Numbered from the stretch's first letter, positions 25,265 to 34,855 are shown. The stretch is 64,000 bases of DNA from Lachnospiraceae bacterium (GCA_902363835.1 CABJBM010000011.1:124001-188000), one strand, 5' to 3'. Numbers and translations are program-made. Notes: a model not told the origin generated them from the letters alone.

Positions 25265-26638
25265 TTATTGCTGCGGCCTAACAAACTGCCCATAACCACC
25301 TTTTACCATAATTGTATCATGATCAAATACAACCTTTCCTCTCACTATCGTAGCCATCACCTTACAATTTACCAACCTTCCCTGATAAGGAAACTTTTCA
25401 CTCCTGGTTTTGGAAAAACTTTTGCTGCGATCAATCTTCCAGGGAAAATGTGAATCAACGATTGTAATATCTGCATCTGCTCCGACTCGGATACTTCCTT
25501 TCTGCGGATACAGTTTAAACCTTTTTGCAGCATTGGTTGCGCTTAATTTGGCAAACTGAACCGGACTCATTCCCCGTTTCAAAACTGCCTCATCAAACAT
25601 CAGAGGAAATGCCACATCAATGGAGGGCGTGCCGCCGATTACCTTCCATTTGTCCCCATCTTCCGGCTCCTTATCCTCTGCCGTATAAGGAGCGTGATCT
25701 GTTCCAAGGTAATCGATAGATCCGTCAAACAAATAATCCCACAACTTTTCCATCCGCTCTTTTTTCCGAAGCGGGGGCTGAATTAAGGCATATGTATCGT
25801 ACTTTGCATCATCCTCCACATTCAGGAGAAAATAATGGGAGCAGCTTTCCGCTGTGATATTCACGCCCTCCTGTTTTGCCTTTGCAATTAACTCCGCCCC
25901 TTCCGGAATAGACAGGTGGCAGATATGCACCGGACAACTGGTTTCCTTTGAGAACAGAATAATCTGATTAATTGCAGCCAGTTCCGCATAATAAGGCCGT
26001 GCCTGATCGTGAAGTTCAAGATTCCACGGCTGGTTGCAGTATCGTTTTGCCAGCTCTGTAATAACAATCGGGTCCTCTGCATGGAATCCAAAAACTCTGT
26101 CAAGTCCTGATATCTTCTGCATGGCTTCCATTTCCATCTCTGTATTCAGGTAAGGAAATGTTGGGCCAGCATCCAAAGTAAATGCCTTATACGCCACACA
26201 TCCCAGATCTTTTAATTTCTCCAGATTCCCCTGGTTATCTGCCGTTGCACCTGCCCAGATTGCATAATCCACAACAGCACCTTTCGCTGCCAGTTGTTTT
26301 TTCAAATAAAATGTATCTGCATCAACCACTGCCGGATTGCTATTGGGCATTTCCATGATACAGGTAAACCCTCCGCTGGCCGCTGCTCTGGTTCCATGGG
26401 CAAAATCTTCCCGGTAATCCGCCCCAGGCTCAAAAAAATGAGTGTGCGTATCAATTGCTCCAGGCATCACATAACGCCCTTTTGCATCCAGCGTCTGCTT
26501 TGCCTGAATACAATCCGTTTCACAGAAGCCCTCATCAAAAATTGATGATATTTTCCCATCACAAATCCCGATATTTTTTCGGACCACTTCATCTTCCAGC
26601 ACCAAAAGCCCATTGGTAATTACCAAATCACAATTCAT
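25265..26638 (-). CDS. Cyclic amidohydrolase (allantoinase / hydantoinase family)
   Basis: The ATG at 26636-26638 is preferred (GATGAGG about 10 bp upstream); a GTG two codons earlier is the alternative. About 457 residues. Binuclear-metal amidohydrolase features: GAIDTHTHFFEPG (two His), VAYKAF (carbamylated Lys), GFHAEDP, HICHLS and LGTDHAPY (metal Asp). The family includes AllB, D-hydantoinase and dihydropyrimidinase. GADYREDFAHGTRAAASGG near the active site favours allantoinase. The product would be the substrate of the M20 enzyme downstream. Confidence 0.85.
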   Translation of the reverse strand: MNCDLVITNGLLVLEDEVVRKNIGICDGKISSIFDEGFCETDCIQAKQTLDAKGRYVMPGAIDTHTHFFEPGADYREDFAHGTRAAASGGFTCIMEMPNSNPAVVDADTFYLKKQLAAKGAVVDYAIWAGATADNQGNLEKLKDLGCVAYKAFTLDAGPTFPYLNTEMEMEAMQKISGLDRVFGFHAEDPIVITELAKRYCNQPWNLELHDQARPYYAELAAINQIILFSKETSCPVHICHLSIPEGAELIAKAKQEGVNITAESCSHYFLLNVEDDAKYDTYALIQPPLRKKERMEKLWDYLFDGSIDYLGTDHAPYTAEDKEPEDGDKWKVIGGTPSIDVAFPLMFDEAVLKRGMSPVQFAKLSATNAAKRFKLYPQKGSIRVGADADITIVDSHFPWKIDRSKSFSKTRSEKFPYQGRLVNCKVMATIVRGKVVFDHDTIMVKGGYGQFVRPQQ

Positions 26639-26664
26639 AATCACATTGCCTCATCTCACTGTTC

Positions 26665-27717
26665 TTACTGCAGGTTCATTGTTCCAAGGGGATCCAGAAT
26701 CTTAATAATATCCTTGTCATGAATATTATCAGATGTCACCAGCACAGAAGCATTTTCAATAAATTCCGGAAAGTCGGTCTGCCCTTCTGCCGCTGCAATT
26801 GCCTGCTTTACAGAATTATATCCAAGGCCGTATGGATTTTGAGAAACCATTCCGTCTAAAACTCCGTCATATACATACTTGATCAAAGATTCCGATGTAT
26901 CATAACCAAATACCAGCAGATCCTCTCTCTTTTCATTCTTAATTGTCTGGCAGGCACCTTCTGTTGTGCCTTCGTTTACCATAAATATACCTTTCAGATC
27001 CGCATTTTCCATGAGTAAATCCTGAGTTGTATTCGCAGTTTTTTCCAAGTCACCATCGGTGTAAAACGGCCCAATGCATTCAAATCCATCCGCTGCTGCC
27101 AGCTTGTCCATAAATCCCTTTTCCCGCTGCTGAATAACCGCATTTCCTGCATTCGTGGAAATCACAGCAAATTTTCCGCCTTCCGGACTATGCTCAATCA
27201 CATAATCTGCCACTTCTCCTGCCGCTTTATAATGGTCTACGGAAACGCTGGTAGTGCAAACAGAAGAATCCAAACCGCAGTCCCAGGCTATAACCGGAAT
27301 ATCCAGAGACTTAAGCAAATCACTGACCGCATCCGCATTTGTTGCGGAAATTGCCAGTGCATCAATTCCCGTTACAAGCATATCTTCTACAATTTTTCTT
27401 TGCCCGGTTCCATCCGTATCCGTTGTGGTGCCCTGGTAATTAATCTTATATCCGGCCTCAGCCGCCGCATCATTGGCGCCCTTCTGAACATAATCATAAA
27501 ATACAAACAGCGTAGACTGTGGAATCAGGCCAATTGTCATGGTCTTTTCTGAATTGGCTGTTTTTGTTTCTTCTGTCTTTCCAGTTTCCTGTTTCTCCTC
27601 CGTCTTGCTTTCTGCCTTGATCGAACTGCTTCCTGTATCAGGGCTTCCACATCCCATTAACGCAGCTGCCACAAGACCGGTTAATGCCATTGCTTTCATT
27701 TTTTTCATCTTACCCAT
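26665..27717 (-). CDS. Periplasmic-binding-type ABC lipoprotein (RbsB-like)
   Basis: 350 residues with a lipobox ALMGC (Cys23) and a Ser/Lys/Glu/Thr-rich linker of about 35 residues. The two-lobed sugar-binding (Peripla_BP_4) fold reads TIGLIPQSTLFVFYDYVQKG at the start of the mature domain, AWDCGLDS and VFGYDTSESLIKYV near the ligand cleft. The ligand is unknown; RbsB-like proteins also bind nucleobases, purine-related compounds or autoinducer-2. Together with the downstream amidohydrolases, a cyclic ureide is a reasonable guess. Confidence 0.85.
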   Translation of the reverse strand: MGKMKKMKAMALTGLVAAALMGCGSPDTGSSSIKAESKTEEKQETGKTEETKTANSEKTMTIGLIPQSTLFVFYDYVQKGANDAAAEAGYKINYQGTTTDTDGTGQRKIVEDMLVTGIDALAISATNADAVSDLLKSLDIPVIAWDCGLDSSVCTTSVSVDHYKAAGEVADYVIEHSPEGGKFAVISTNAGNAVIQQREKGFMDKLAAADGFECIGPFYTDGDLEKTANTTQDLLMENADLKGIFMVNEGTTEGACQTIKNEKREDLLVFGYDTSESLIKYVYDGVLDGMVSQNPYGLGYNSVKQAIAAAEGQTDFPEFIENASVLVTSDNIHDKDIIKILDPLGTMNLQ

Positions 27718-27786
27718 TTGCTACACTCCTTCTTTTATTTGATTTTATTTTGAATAACATTACCTTTAAACTTAAATTCCCCCCAC

Positions 27787-28767
27787 TTACTGATTCTTGA
27801 ACCTTACTCGTACAACATCCAAAAATACTGCCAAAATAATGACACAACCAACGGCTACCTGCTGCCAGAACGAGCTCAATCCAATTAAATTTAATCCGTT
27901 ATTTAAAATACCAATAATAAATGCTCCAATAATCGTTCCGAGCATATTGCCTTTTCCTCCTGACATACTGGCTCCGCCAATGACTGCGGCAGCAATTGCA
28001 AAGGTTTCATCCCCCTGTCCGGCTGTGGGAGATGCAGAAGCCACTCTGGAAGTCAGGATAATTCCTGCAACAGAGGATAAAAAACCACAAAGCAGATACA
28101 CTTTAAACTTTGTTGCATTAACCTTAATGCCTGACAAAAATGCCGCTCCCTCATTGCTTCCTATGGCAAAAATAGTCCTGCCAAATCTTGACTTTGTCAA
28201 AATAATTGTTGCAAGCACCGCAATAATGGCCATAAATAATACTGGATAAGGCAGCCATCCCCCCAACTTTCCTTGTCCAATCCACGTAAATGCTTCGCCA
28301 GCGGATGATGCCGAAAGTGGAATTCCATTTAATATGACATAAATCAATCCCCGCATAATACTATTGGTGCCAAGCGTTGCAATAAAAGGAATAATTCCCA
28401 ACACCGTAATTGTAAACCCATTAAAAGCCCCGCAGAGAATTCCAACTAAAATCCCCAGCGCAATCGCTCCCGGAACCGGTACTCCATGATTCAGAGCCAT
28501 GGCAACAACCATTCCGGATGCTGCCGACATAGAGCCAATGGAAAGATCAATCCCTCCGGTAATAATTACAAAGGTTTCTGCTACCGCCAGCAGCACGGCT
28601 ACCGATGTCTGCAGTGCGATATTCAGTAAATTTCTCTGGCTTAAAAAGTTCTTGGTATTTAATGAAAAAAATATCATCAACAGAACAAGACCAACCAAAG
28701 TAACAACCAACTGCATATTAAACCTGGCTTTTGGCTTTTGTAAATTCATTGCTTTTATCTGAACCAT
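27787..28767 (-). CDS. ABC transporter permease (RbsC family)
   Basis: 326 residues with 8-10 hydrophobic segments. The BPD_transp_2 signature is GGIDLSIGSMSAASG, followed by AAAVIGGASMSGGKGNMLGT (by position 3/4 of the protein), the loop contacting the ATPase. It starts 3 bp after the ATPase stop, so expression is tightly coupled. It forms the membrane channel with the RbsA-type ATPase and RbsB-like binding protein. Confidence 0.88.
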   Translation of the reverse strand: MVQIKAMNLQKPKARFNMQLVVTLVGLVLLMIFFSLNTKNFLSQRNLLNIALQTSVAVLLAVAETFVIITGGIDLSIGSMSAASGMVVAMALNHGVPVPGAIALGILVGILCGAFNGFTITVLGIIPFIATLGTNSIMRGLIYVILNGIPLSASSAGEAFTWIGQGKLGGWLPYPVLFMAIIAVLATIILTKSRFGRTIFAIGSNEGAAFLSGIKVNATKFKVYLLCGFLSSVAGIILTSRVASASPTAGQGDETFAIAAAVIGGASMSGGKGNMLGTIIGAFIIGILNNGLNLIGLSSFWQQVAVGCVIILAVFLDVVRVRFKNQ

Positions 28768-28770
28768 TCC

Positions 28771-30267
28771 TTACCCCTCCATCATCTCAAATTGAAGTAT
28801 CTTCTCCTGCGTTGCTTCCGCCTTATTCAATTCCCCGGAAATACCACCATCCTTCATAACCAGTATTCGGTCACTCATTCCGAGTATTTCGGGCATTTCA
28901 GAAGATATCATGATAATAGTCACACCCTTTTGAACCAGTTCATACATAAGCTCATAAATTTCATACTTTGATTTTACATCAATCCCCCTGGTCGGTTCAT
29001 CAAAAATGACTATCTGAGCATGATTACAAAGCCATTTCGCCACCATTACCTTCTGCTGGTTACCTCCTGACAGAGTACCGGCTGCCTGCCTGGAGCCATG
29101 CATCTTAATGCTCATCTTTTCCGCATATTTTAAAACCGCTTCTTCTGCTCTCCCGTCGTTTACAAAGCCTCTTCTGGTAAATGCATCATAACTGGAGGAA
29201 ATAATATTTTCCTTAATGGATAACCCCAGGAACAAGCCATCCTTTTTTCTGTCTTCGGTCAAATATGCAATTCCTTCACGAATAGCTTCTTTCGGGCTTC
29301 GAATATGTACTTCTCTTCCATTTACTTTTACAGTACCGGAACTTTTATAATATGCTCCGAAAATAGCCCTCATCATCTCCGTCCGTCCAGCTCCCATTAG
29401 GCCGGCAATACCAAGAATCTCTCCTTTATATGCCTTAAACGATATATTATGAAGCCGTTTGCCGGAGTTTAAATTCTCCACCTCCAGAGTGACATCTCCT
29501 CTGTTGTAATCTGGTTTTGGAGGAAATTGCTGAGTGAGATCCCGACCAACCATTTCACGGATCAAAAGCTCCTTGATCTGGGGATTATAAGGGCGGGTGC
29601 TGATGAGATAACCGTCACGCAATACGCTGACCGTATCTACTATCTCATCCAAGTCACTCATTCTGTGAGAAATGTAGATAATTGCAACCCCTTTATCTCT
29701 TAATTTTCGGATGATTTTAAACAATACCTGGATTTCATTATCTGTCAGCGCTGCCGTCGGTTCATCCATGATTAACAGTTTGCAATTGTATGACAAAGAT
29801 TTTGCTATCTCCACCATCTGCTGCTCCGCCACGCTCAGTTCTTCCACCTTCCGTTCCGGATCAATCTCACACTCCAATTCCTTTAGAATATCCTGAGCCA
29901 TGGCATTAGTCTTATCATCATCCAGAAACCCCTTTATTTTTAGTTCGGGTTCCCTGGCAATAAAAATATTTTGTGCCACCGTTAAATCCGGCATTAAGTT
30001 AAATTCCTGATAAACAATCCCGATTCCCAGGTCAAAAATATCTTTTGGATGATTAATGACAAGCGCTTTCCCTTCATAGGTGACTGTTCCGGAATTTGCT
30101 TTGACCACTCCTGTGATGATCTTCACCAAGGTTGATTTCCCGGCTCCATTTTCCCCCATCAGAGCATGGACCTGACCTTTCCTGATTATGAGATTAATAT
30201 CTCTTAACACTACATTGCCTGAATATGACTTCCCAATACTTTCTGTTTCCAAAAGAACTTCTTTCAT
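28771..30267 (-). CDS. Sugar-type ABC transporter ATPase (RbsA/MglA family, double domain)
   Basis: 498 residues with two nucleotide-binding domains. Domain 1: Walker A GENGAGKSTL (about 38-47), signature LSVAEQQMVEIA, Walker B LLIMDEPTA. Domain 2 has a degenerate Walker A (GLMGAGRTEM) and signature LSGGNQQKVMVAKW, with Walker B IVIFDEPTRGID. This asymmetry is normal for the CUT2 family. It energises the permease of the following gene. Confidence 0.92.
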   Translation of the reverse strand: MKEVLLETESIGKSYSGNVVLRDINLIIRKGQVHALMGENGAGKSTLVKIITGVVKANSGTVTYEGKALVINHPKDIFDLGIGIVYQEFNLMPDLTVAQNIFIAREPELKIKGFLDDDKTNAMAQDILKELECEIDPERKVEELSVAEQQMVEIAKSLSYNCKLLIMDEPTAALTDNEIQVLFKIIRKLRDKGVAIIYISHRMSDLDEIVDTVSVLRDGYLISTRPYNPQIKELLIREMVGRDLTQQFPPKPDYNRGDVTLEVENLNSGKRLHNISFKAYKGEILGIAGLMGAGRTEMMRAIFGAYYKSSGTVKVNGREVHIRSPKEAIREGIAYLTEDRKKDGLFLGLSIKENIISSSYDAFTRRGFVNDGRAEEAVLKYAEKMSIKMHGSRQAAGTLSGGNQQKVMVAKWLCNHAQIVIFDEPTRGIDVKSKYEIYELMYELVQKGVTIIMISSEMPEILGMSDRILVMKDGGISGELNKAEATQEKILQFEMMEG

Positions 30268-30297
30268 GCTTTGCTCCCCATTTCTTCCGAAGTCTCT

Positions 30298-31056
30298 TTA
30301 CATCATTACGTCTCCCAGATTAGGACCCAGAGTCTGTCCTGTATACAAATTACCATCTGGCTCTGCAGCCAGGAATACAGCTGTGGGAAGAATTTCCTCA
30401 AGCTCACCAAACCTTGGAAGAACCAGCTCTGATTCTTTCTGTTTTCTCCATTCCGGGCTTACCACGCCCATAAGCTGTGTCTCAATAGGCCCTGGGGCAA
30501 TGCAGTTTACGGTTATATTGTACTGCCCTAATTCCCGCGCCAGTGATTTGGAAAAGCCGATCAGGCCCGCCTTCGCCGCACTGTAGTGACAATGCTCTAC
30601 GCTGCCTTTTTGCGCAATCTGGGAAGATAAGTTAATAATTCTTCCAAATCTCTGTTTGATCATATAAGGAACTGCATATTTGCAAGTCAGAAAGCAGCTG
30701 GTTAAGTCTACTTCAAGCATCCGGTTCCAATCCTCAAGGGTCATATCTACCAGCAATTTAGGATTAGAAATTCCGGCAACATTGAGAAGAATATCCACTC
30801 TCCCGAATTCGTCAATGGCTGTCTTAATCAATTTTTCGGCCACTTCCGGTTTTGAGATGTCCCCTTCCTGCATTACAACACGGCTGCCGTAAGCTTCCAG
30901 CTCTGTTTTCAGTTCCTCCATTTTAGCCATATCATCCTTGTAATAATTCAGCACAAGATTTGCGCCTTCCTTTGCATAAATGGTAGGAAACCCCCTGCTC
31001 ATTCCATGCCCCGCTCCAGCGCCTGTGATGACTGCAATTTTTCCTTTCAGTTTCAT
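30298..31056 (-). CDS. Short-chain dehydrogenase/reductase
   Basis: 252 residues, classical SDR. Dinucleotide-binding GAGAGHGMSRG (about 12-22; the usual TGxxxGIG is altered to AGxGHGMSR), NVAG (about 89), active-site Ser in LSSQIAQKG and YSAAKAG (catalytic Tyr and Lys), then PGPIETQLM. It is most like the FabG branch. As the first gene of the transporter/amidohydrolase operon, it may oxidise or reduce a pathway intermediate; the substrate is unknown. Confidence 0.87.
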   Translation of the reverse strand: MKLKGKIAVITGAGAGHGMSRGFPTIYAKEGANLVLNYYKDDMAKMEELKTELEAYGSRVVMQEGDISKPEVAEKLIKTAIDEFGRVDILLNVAGISNPKLLVDMTLEDWNRMLEVDLTSCFLTCKYAVPYMIKQRFGRIINLSSQIAQKGSVEHCHYSAAKAGLIGFSKSLARELGQYNITVNCIAPGPIETQLMGVVSPEWRKQKESELVLPRFGELEEILPTAVFLAAEPDGNLYTGQTLGPNLGDVMM

Positions 31057-31086
31057 TTTAATCCCTCCAACTTCTTATTTTTAGGT

Positions 31087-31144
31087 ACAAAAAACACCCA
31101 TACCAACAGTATGTTTGCGGTAAACTTTGTTGTTATGGGTATTT
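31087..31144 (-). terminator. Terminator/attenuator after the YheO-type regulator
   Basis: AATACCCATAACAACAAAG pairs with CTGTTGGTATGGGTGTTTTTTG (some mismatches), with the T run on the minus strand. It lies between the regulator (ending 31169) and the SDR gene (starting 31056), so read-through or a second promoter is needed for the operon. Confidence 0.65.
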
Positions 31145-31168
31145 AATTCCATCTATATAAAGAATTAC

Positions 31169-31819
31169 TTATTCTTTCTGATTTTTTGCCAAATCCAAAT
31201 AACTATAGAGAGTGTACTTTGAAATTCCCAGATATTCCTGTACCCGTTCTCCTGATTTTGTAATCAAAAAAGCTCCTTTTTCATTCAGGCACCGTACAAA
31301 ATTTATTTTGTCTTCCCTGGTCATCTGCTCTAGTTCTTTCCCCATATTTTCCTGTGTTTTCTTTATTATGCTTTCTAAAAGCTGATTTACATCTGATACA
31401 AAAATTTCATCCTCCGGATTATTTAAATCACACCGGTTCATCTCTTTTAGCACTTGCTCGAACTTAAGCGTTTCCGTAATATCTGTATTAATACAAAGGC
31501 ATCCGACAATCTCCCCTTCCTTGTCCCTTATGTAAAGTGAAGAAGAACGTAAATAACGGCCATCCTGGAGTTTCGTAATATAATTGTATTTATCCCCTTT
31601 CCCTGTTGTCCCTTTCATCACTTCCAAACCCAGGTTACTTCCGGTTCCGCCAATCTTTCTGCCCGTGATTTCTCCGTTTCGAACATCAACAATTGTATGT
31701 TCATAACCATTTCTCAAATCATGCAGAACAATTTCTGAACTTTTCCCCAACTGCTGTTCCAGCATGTCTAACAATCTGCTTACAAAATCTGTATCAAAAA
31801 ACTTACTATTCATTTCCAT
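31169..31819 (-). CDS. YheO/DauR-type PAS-HTH transcriptional regulator
   Basis: 216 residues. The N-terminal YheO-like PAS domain (about 10-115) contains IVLHDLRNGYEHTIV, GGTGSNLGLE and DGRYLRSSSLYIRD. The C-terminal HTH (about 165-215) includes FLITKSGERVQEYLGISKYT and the end TLYSYLDLAK. DauR-type members repress D-amino-acid and related catabolic operons. It is transcribed toward the operon, from which it is separated by a hairpin. Four ACTTTTTGTTT repeats lie directly upstream (31865-31978) and may be its own binding sites (inference). Confidence 0.85.
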   Translation of the reverse strand: MEMNSKFFDTDFVSRLLDMLEQQLGKSSEIVLHDLRNGYEHTIVDVRNGEITGRKIGGTGSNLGLEVMKGTTGKGDKYNYITKLQDGRYLRSSSLYIRDKEGEIVGCLCINTDITETLKFEQVLKEMNRCDLNNPEDEIFVSDVNQLLESIIKKTQENMGKELEQMTREDKINFVRCLNEKGAFLITKSGERVQEYLGISKYTLYSYLDLAKNQKE

Positions 31820-31864
31820 AAGTATTACCTCTTTCAGTAGTTCTTTACAAAAACATAATACAAC

Positions 31865-31978
31865 ACTTTTTGTTTTGTGTCAATATGATATCATAACTTT
31901 TTGTTTTGATTTTTTTACATTTTAGGCAATTACTCAATACTTTTTGTTTGTTTTTTAGTTTTAAAAAACTTTTTGTTT
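31865..31978. repeat. Four direct repeats ACTTTTTGTTT upstream of the regulator
   Basis: Copies begin at 31865, 31896, 31939 and 31968 (spacing 31, 43 and 29 bp, close to 3, 4 and 3 DNA turns). All are in the same orientation; on the coding strand they read AAACAAAAAGT. The surrounding DNA is AT-rich, so chance contributes, but the four exact 11-mers within 114 bp suggest an operator array. The remaining gap to 32407 shows no credible gene. Confidence 0.5.
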
Positions 31979-32406
31979 GTTTTCTTGATAAAAACAAGCG
32001 TTCAATTAAATAAAAAAGAATCCTCAAATATCCGTGAAACCAGCTTTCCAATCAGAGAGGAAAAGTTAAAGCCTTCTATTTTCCTTTTTTCTTCTTGGTT
32101 GATGCATCAGCGTCATAGCCATTCTCTAGCGCATAGGATGACACACCTATGGCGGAGTAACCAACTAATCTGACTGAAAGCCTGGGAAATTTACAGCGTA
32201 GATAGTTAGTGAGTGAATTTTATTTCATAATAAAAAGACTGCAATTTGTCAAAAATCAAAACCAGACCCGATGATGGGCGGAAATATTTTATAATCAAAA
32301 AAACAATAAGCAGCAATCCCGATGAGAGATTAATCGATAAGCTGTACAATCACCTCTTTAGCATTACCGCTGCTACCATGGAGACATATTTTGATACCAG
32401 AATGGA

Positions 32407-32598
32407 ATGGAGGTTGCCGAACTCCAGAAGCTACTATGCCGCATCAATCTTAATATGACCCACCAATATCTCCGGAGCATAACTTTCCAGGAGGAAATAG
32501 CATCAAAAATAAGAACAATCCCAGATTCAATAATCTTTAAAACACAGAAAATGCCCCATAGCCAGTCCCTTGACAAAAATAACAGCCGTCATTTCTGA
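32407..32598 (+). pseudogene. Possible tyrosine recombinase C-terminal relic
   Basis: An open frame reading MEVAELQKLLCRINLNMTHQYLRSIT resembles the end of a tyrosine recombinase: the ELQKLLGHxSI..T..Y pattern, with Tyr in HQYL as the possible nucleophile, but with the GH pair replaced by CR. No catalytic Arg/His region can be joined with confidence upstream, although a frame at 32246-32458 is open. If real, it is the remnant of an integrase next to the IS66 element. Confidence 0.35.
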
Positions 32599-32602
32599 CG
32601 GC
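32573..32602 (-). terminator. Terminator of IS66 tnpC
   Basis: GCCGTCA-GAAA-TGACGGC is a perfect 7-bp stem with a tetraloop, followed on the minus strand by TGTTATTTTTG. It lies 6 bp after the tnpC stop codon. Confidence 0.75.
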
Positions 32603-32607
32603 TTGGA

Positions 32608-34209
32608 TTACAGATTAGCTTTCCGGCATTCTGCAGGCAGATCACTGGACCAGGGAAGCAGACGTTCAAGGAAATCTACGCTGGTATCATCCATGTGTTT
32701 CGGTATTTCTGTCAGCAGATGCTCAAAATAATAGTACGGCTTTAAGTGGTTCGCCTTGGCCGTTTCCGCTATGCTGTATATGATGGCACTTGCCTGGGCT
32801 CCATGGATCGTATCAATCATATGCCAGTTTCGCTTCCCGATACACAATCCCCGGATTGCCTGCTCCGCAGCGTTATTATCTGCCGGAACCCAGCCATTGT
32901 TCAAAAATACCTTTAGATATTTTTCCTGGTTTAAGCAATAAGTAAAGCCTTTTCCTGTCTCTGATTTTGGGGGCACTTGATTCTGATTGGCTCTTATCCA
33001 CTCAAAATAGGCCTCAACCAGTACTTTGGTGCTGGACTGACGCCTTCTGACCCTCTCCTCTATGGACAGACCTGCCAATGCTGCTTCCAGTTTAAAGATT
33101 GCTCCTATCTGCTCCAGGGCCTGATAGGCAAGCGTGTCTTTTGCCTTTTCCTTGCTCAGTGACTTGACCACATCAGCAAACCGGCGGCGGGCGTGAGACC
33201 AACAGCCTGCGATTTCTAAATCCTCCCGTTCGTTTTCCAGGGTGTGGTATACCTGATACCCATCTGTTACACAGGTTCCCCTGTAGTCTTTTAGGAATTC
33301 CCTGGGATGGCTGGCGTTTCGGGTCTTTTGATACTCGTACAGAACAATGGGCGGTGAGTCATATAGTTTCCCCGTCCGATAGACCCACATATAGCTCTTG
33401 GAGCCAGCCTTTCTTCCATCTTTATTGACAAGAACCGGTGTCTCATCTGCCTGTATGACCGGGCAGCTGCATAGTTCCCTATGCATACGCTCCCAAAGCA
33501 AAGACAGGTAGCGCTCTGCACACTGAATGGTCCAGTTTGCCATGTTCTGCCGGGACAGATGAACCTCATTGCGGGCAAACTCCTGCTCTAATCGGTACAG
33601 AGGAATGGAGTTGACGTACTTTGAGTTCATGATGGCAGCTTCTAAAGACGGAGTCACAACGCTGTTGCGGAGAAGGTCATGGGGGCGTTTTGCCTTTGCC
33701 ATGGTCTCATTGTTCTTTCCCGCATAAACTGCCACATGGTGTTCCAATACTTTAAAAGTAGCCGGGTGAAAATCCAGACGCTTATAAACTTCATCCGGCA
33801 GCCGTTTCCAGCCGCCTTTGCCGAAGATCTGCTCCAGCTGTTCTTCACTTATCTCGTGCAGGACCTCCACGGTTTCAATGCCTTTTAAATCTTCCTCACG
33901 CTTTCCTTTCTGCTTATGGCGTTTATAGGTGCAGGGAGAAATTTCCTTCATCTCCGGTTCCGCTGACGTTCCCTGACCGGCAATGACCTCTGCCTCATTA
34001 AAGCAGTCATTCATGCTTAACTGCCCATCGATTTCCTGCTTCTCGCTAGAACGTCCGAACCGTTTCTGATTTGTAATGGAAAGCTGCTCAATCAGAAGCT
34101 CCATGTTCCGGTTCATCTGGTTCATCTGCTCCTGCATGGATAAAAAGAGCTGCACAAGCACCTCTTTGCTGCATTGATTCAGTTGTTCTTCTGTAAATGG
34201 GTTGGCCAT
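32608..34209 (-). CDS. IS66 TnpC transposase
   Basis: 533 residues, full length. The N-terminal coiled-coil/leucine-rich part includes QEQMNQMNRNMELLIEQL and KRFGRSSEK. A zinc-binding-like region follows. The DDE core shows CPVIQADETPV (Asp), TCVTDGYQVY (Asp) and NNAAEQAIRG (Glu), and the C-terminal IS66 tail domain ends HLKPYYYFEHLLTEIP. Frame and catalytic residues are intact. Confidence 0.93.
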   Translation of the reverse strand: MANPFTEEQLNQCSKEVLVQLFLSMQEQMNQMNRNMELLIEQLSITNQKRFGRSSEKQEIDGQLSMNDCFNEAEVIAGQGTSAEPEMKEISPCTYKRHKQKGKREEDLKGIETVEVLHEISEEQLEQIFGKGGWKRLPDEVYKRLDFHPATFKVLEHHVAVYAGKNNETMAKAKRPHDLLRNSVVTPSLEAAIMNSKYVNSIPLYRLEQEFARNEVHLSRQNMANWTIQCAERYLSLLWERMHRELCSCPVIQADETPVLVNKDGRKAGSKSYMWVYRTGKLYDSPPIVLYEYQKTRNASHPREFLKDYRGTCVTDGYQVYHTLENEREDLEIAGCWSHARRRFADVVKSLSKEKAKDTLAYQALEQIGAIFKLEAALAGLSIEERVRRRQSSTKVLVEAYFEWIRANQNQVPPKSETGKGFTYCLNQEKYLKVFLNNGWVPADNNAAEQAIRGLCIGKRNWHMIDTIHGAQASAIIYSIAETAKANHLKPYYYFEHLLTEIPKHMDDTSVDFLERLLPWSSDLPAECRKANL

Positions 34210-34357
34210 GTCAGTCCGCTCCTGATTATGATGGCTTTATTATACAATACAACGTAGAAAAAAGCGAATCTAAGAATCAGAAAGCATCGGCATTTTGACG
34301 AAAAAAGGCAGATAAAAAAATGAGCATAGATTACTGGAAAAGCTGGATATCGGGGGA

Positions 34358-34434
34358 CTTATCCACAAGGACCCTGCTCTTCCTGGAAAGTATCAAGGAG
34401 ATGAGAAACGTCCAGGCATCCTCTTGTGGATAAG
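34358..34434. repeat. Inverted repeat in the tnpB-tnpC spacer
   Basis: CTTATCCACAAG (34358-34369) and CTTGTGGATAAG (34423-34434) are exact 12-bp complements, 53 bp apart. They lie in an unusually long (286-bp) gap between tnpB and tnpC that otherwise shows no convincing gene. TTATCCACA is also a DnaA-box sequence, present here in both orientations. Confidence 0.6.
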
Positions 34435-34495
34435 CGTCTTTCTTAAAAGAATGTACGGTTTTCGTCCCCAAACAGTTTCTCTGTTTTGCACAAAC

Positions 34496-34855
34496 TTATA
34501 AAGGTCTTTTTGACTGAATCTTCTTGATTCTCCCCGTCTGTTCCATAGACAGTCCCTGCATCAGCCAGGTGTACTGTTCTGGAGTGATAGCAAGGACCTC
34601 CTGCTCATTGCGGGGCCACTGGAAGCGGCCAGCCTCCAGCCTCTTATAAAGGAGTAAAAATCCATCCTGCTCCCATAAGAGTCCTTTGATCCGGTCAGTT
34701 CTGCGTCCGCAAAAAAGGAACAGAACGCCGGTCTGGAATGGATCGAGGAGGAACTGGTTTTTAACCAGGGAGGAAAGACCGTCAATTCCCCGGCGCAGAT
34801 CGGTATAACCGCAAGCAAGGAATACCCTGTAACCTCCGCCGGCATCATTAAGCAT
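34496..34855 (-). CDS. IS66 TnpB (Orf2) accessory protein
   Basis: 119 residues. The IS66 Orf2 hallmark is seen in VFLACGYTDLRRGIDGL and VLFLFCGRRTDRIKGLLWE. Its ATG overlaps the end of tnpA (ATGCTTAA), as usual for translationally coupled IS66 genes. The exact biochemical role of TnpB in IS66 is not known, but it is required for transposition in studied members. Confidence 0.92.
   Translation of the reverse strand: MLNDAGGGYRVFLACGYTDLRRGIDGLSSLVKNQFLLDPFQTGVLFLFCGRRTDRIKGLLWEQDGFLLLYKRLEAGRFQWPRNEQEVLAITPEQYTWLMQGLSMEQTGRIKKIQSKRPL

Noticed and set aside
32246..32458. Upstream half of a tyrosine recombinase
   Set aside because: The frame is open but shows no catalytic Arg/Lys/His pattern; only the short C-terminal match is mentioned, with low confidence.
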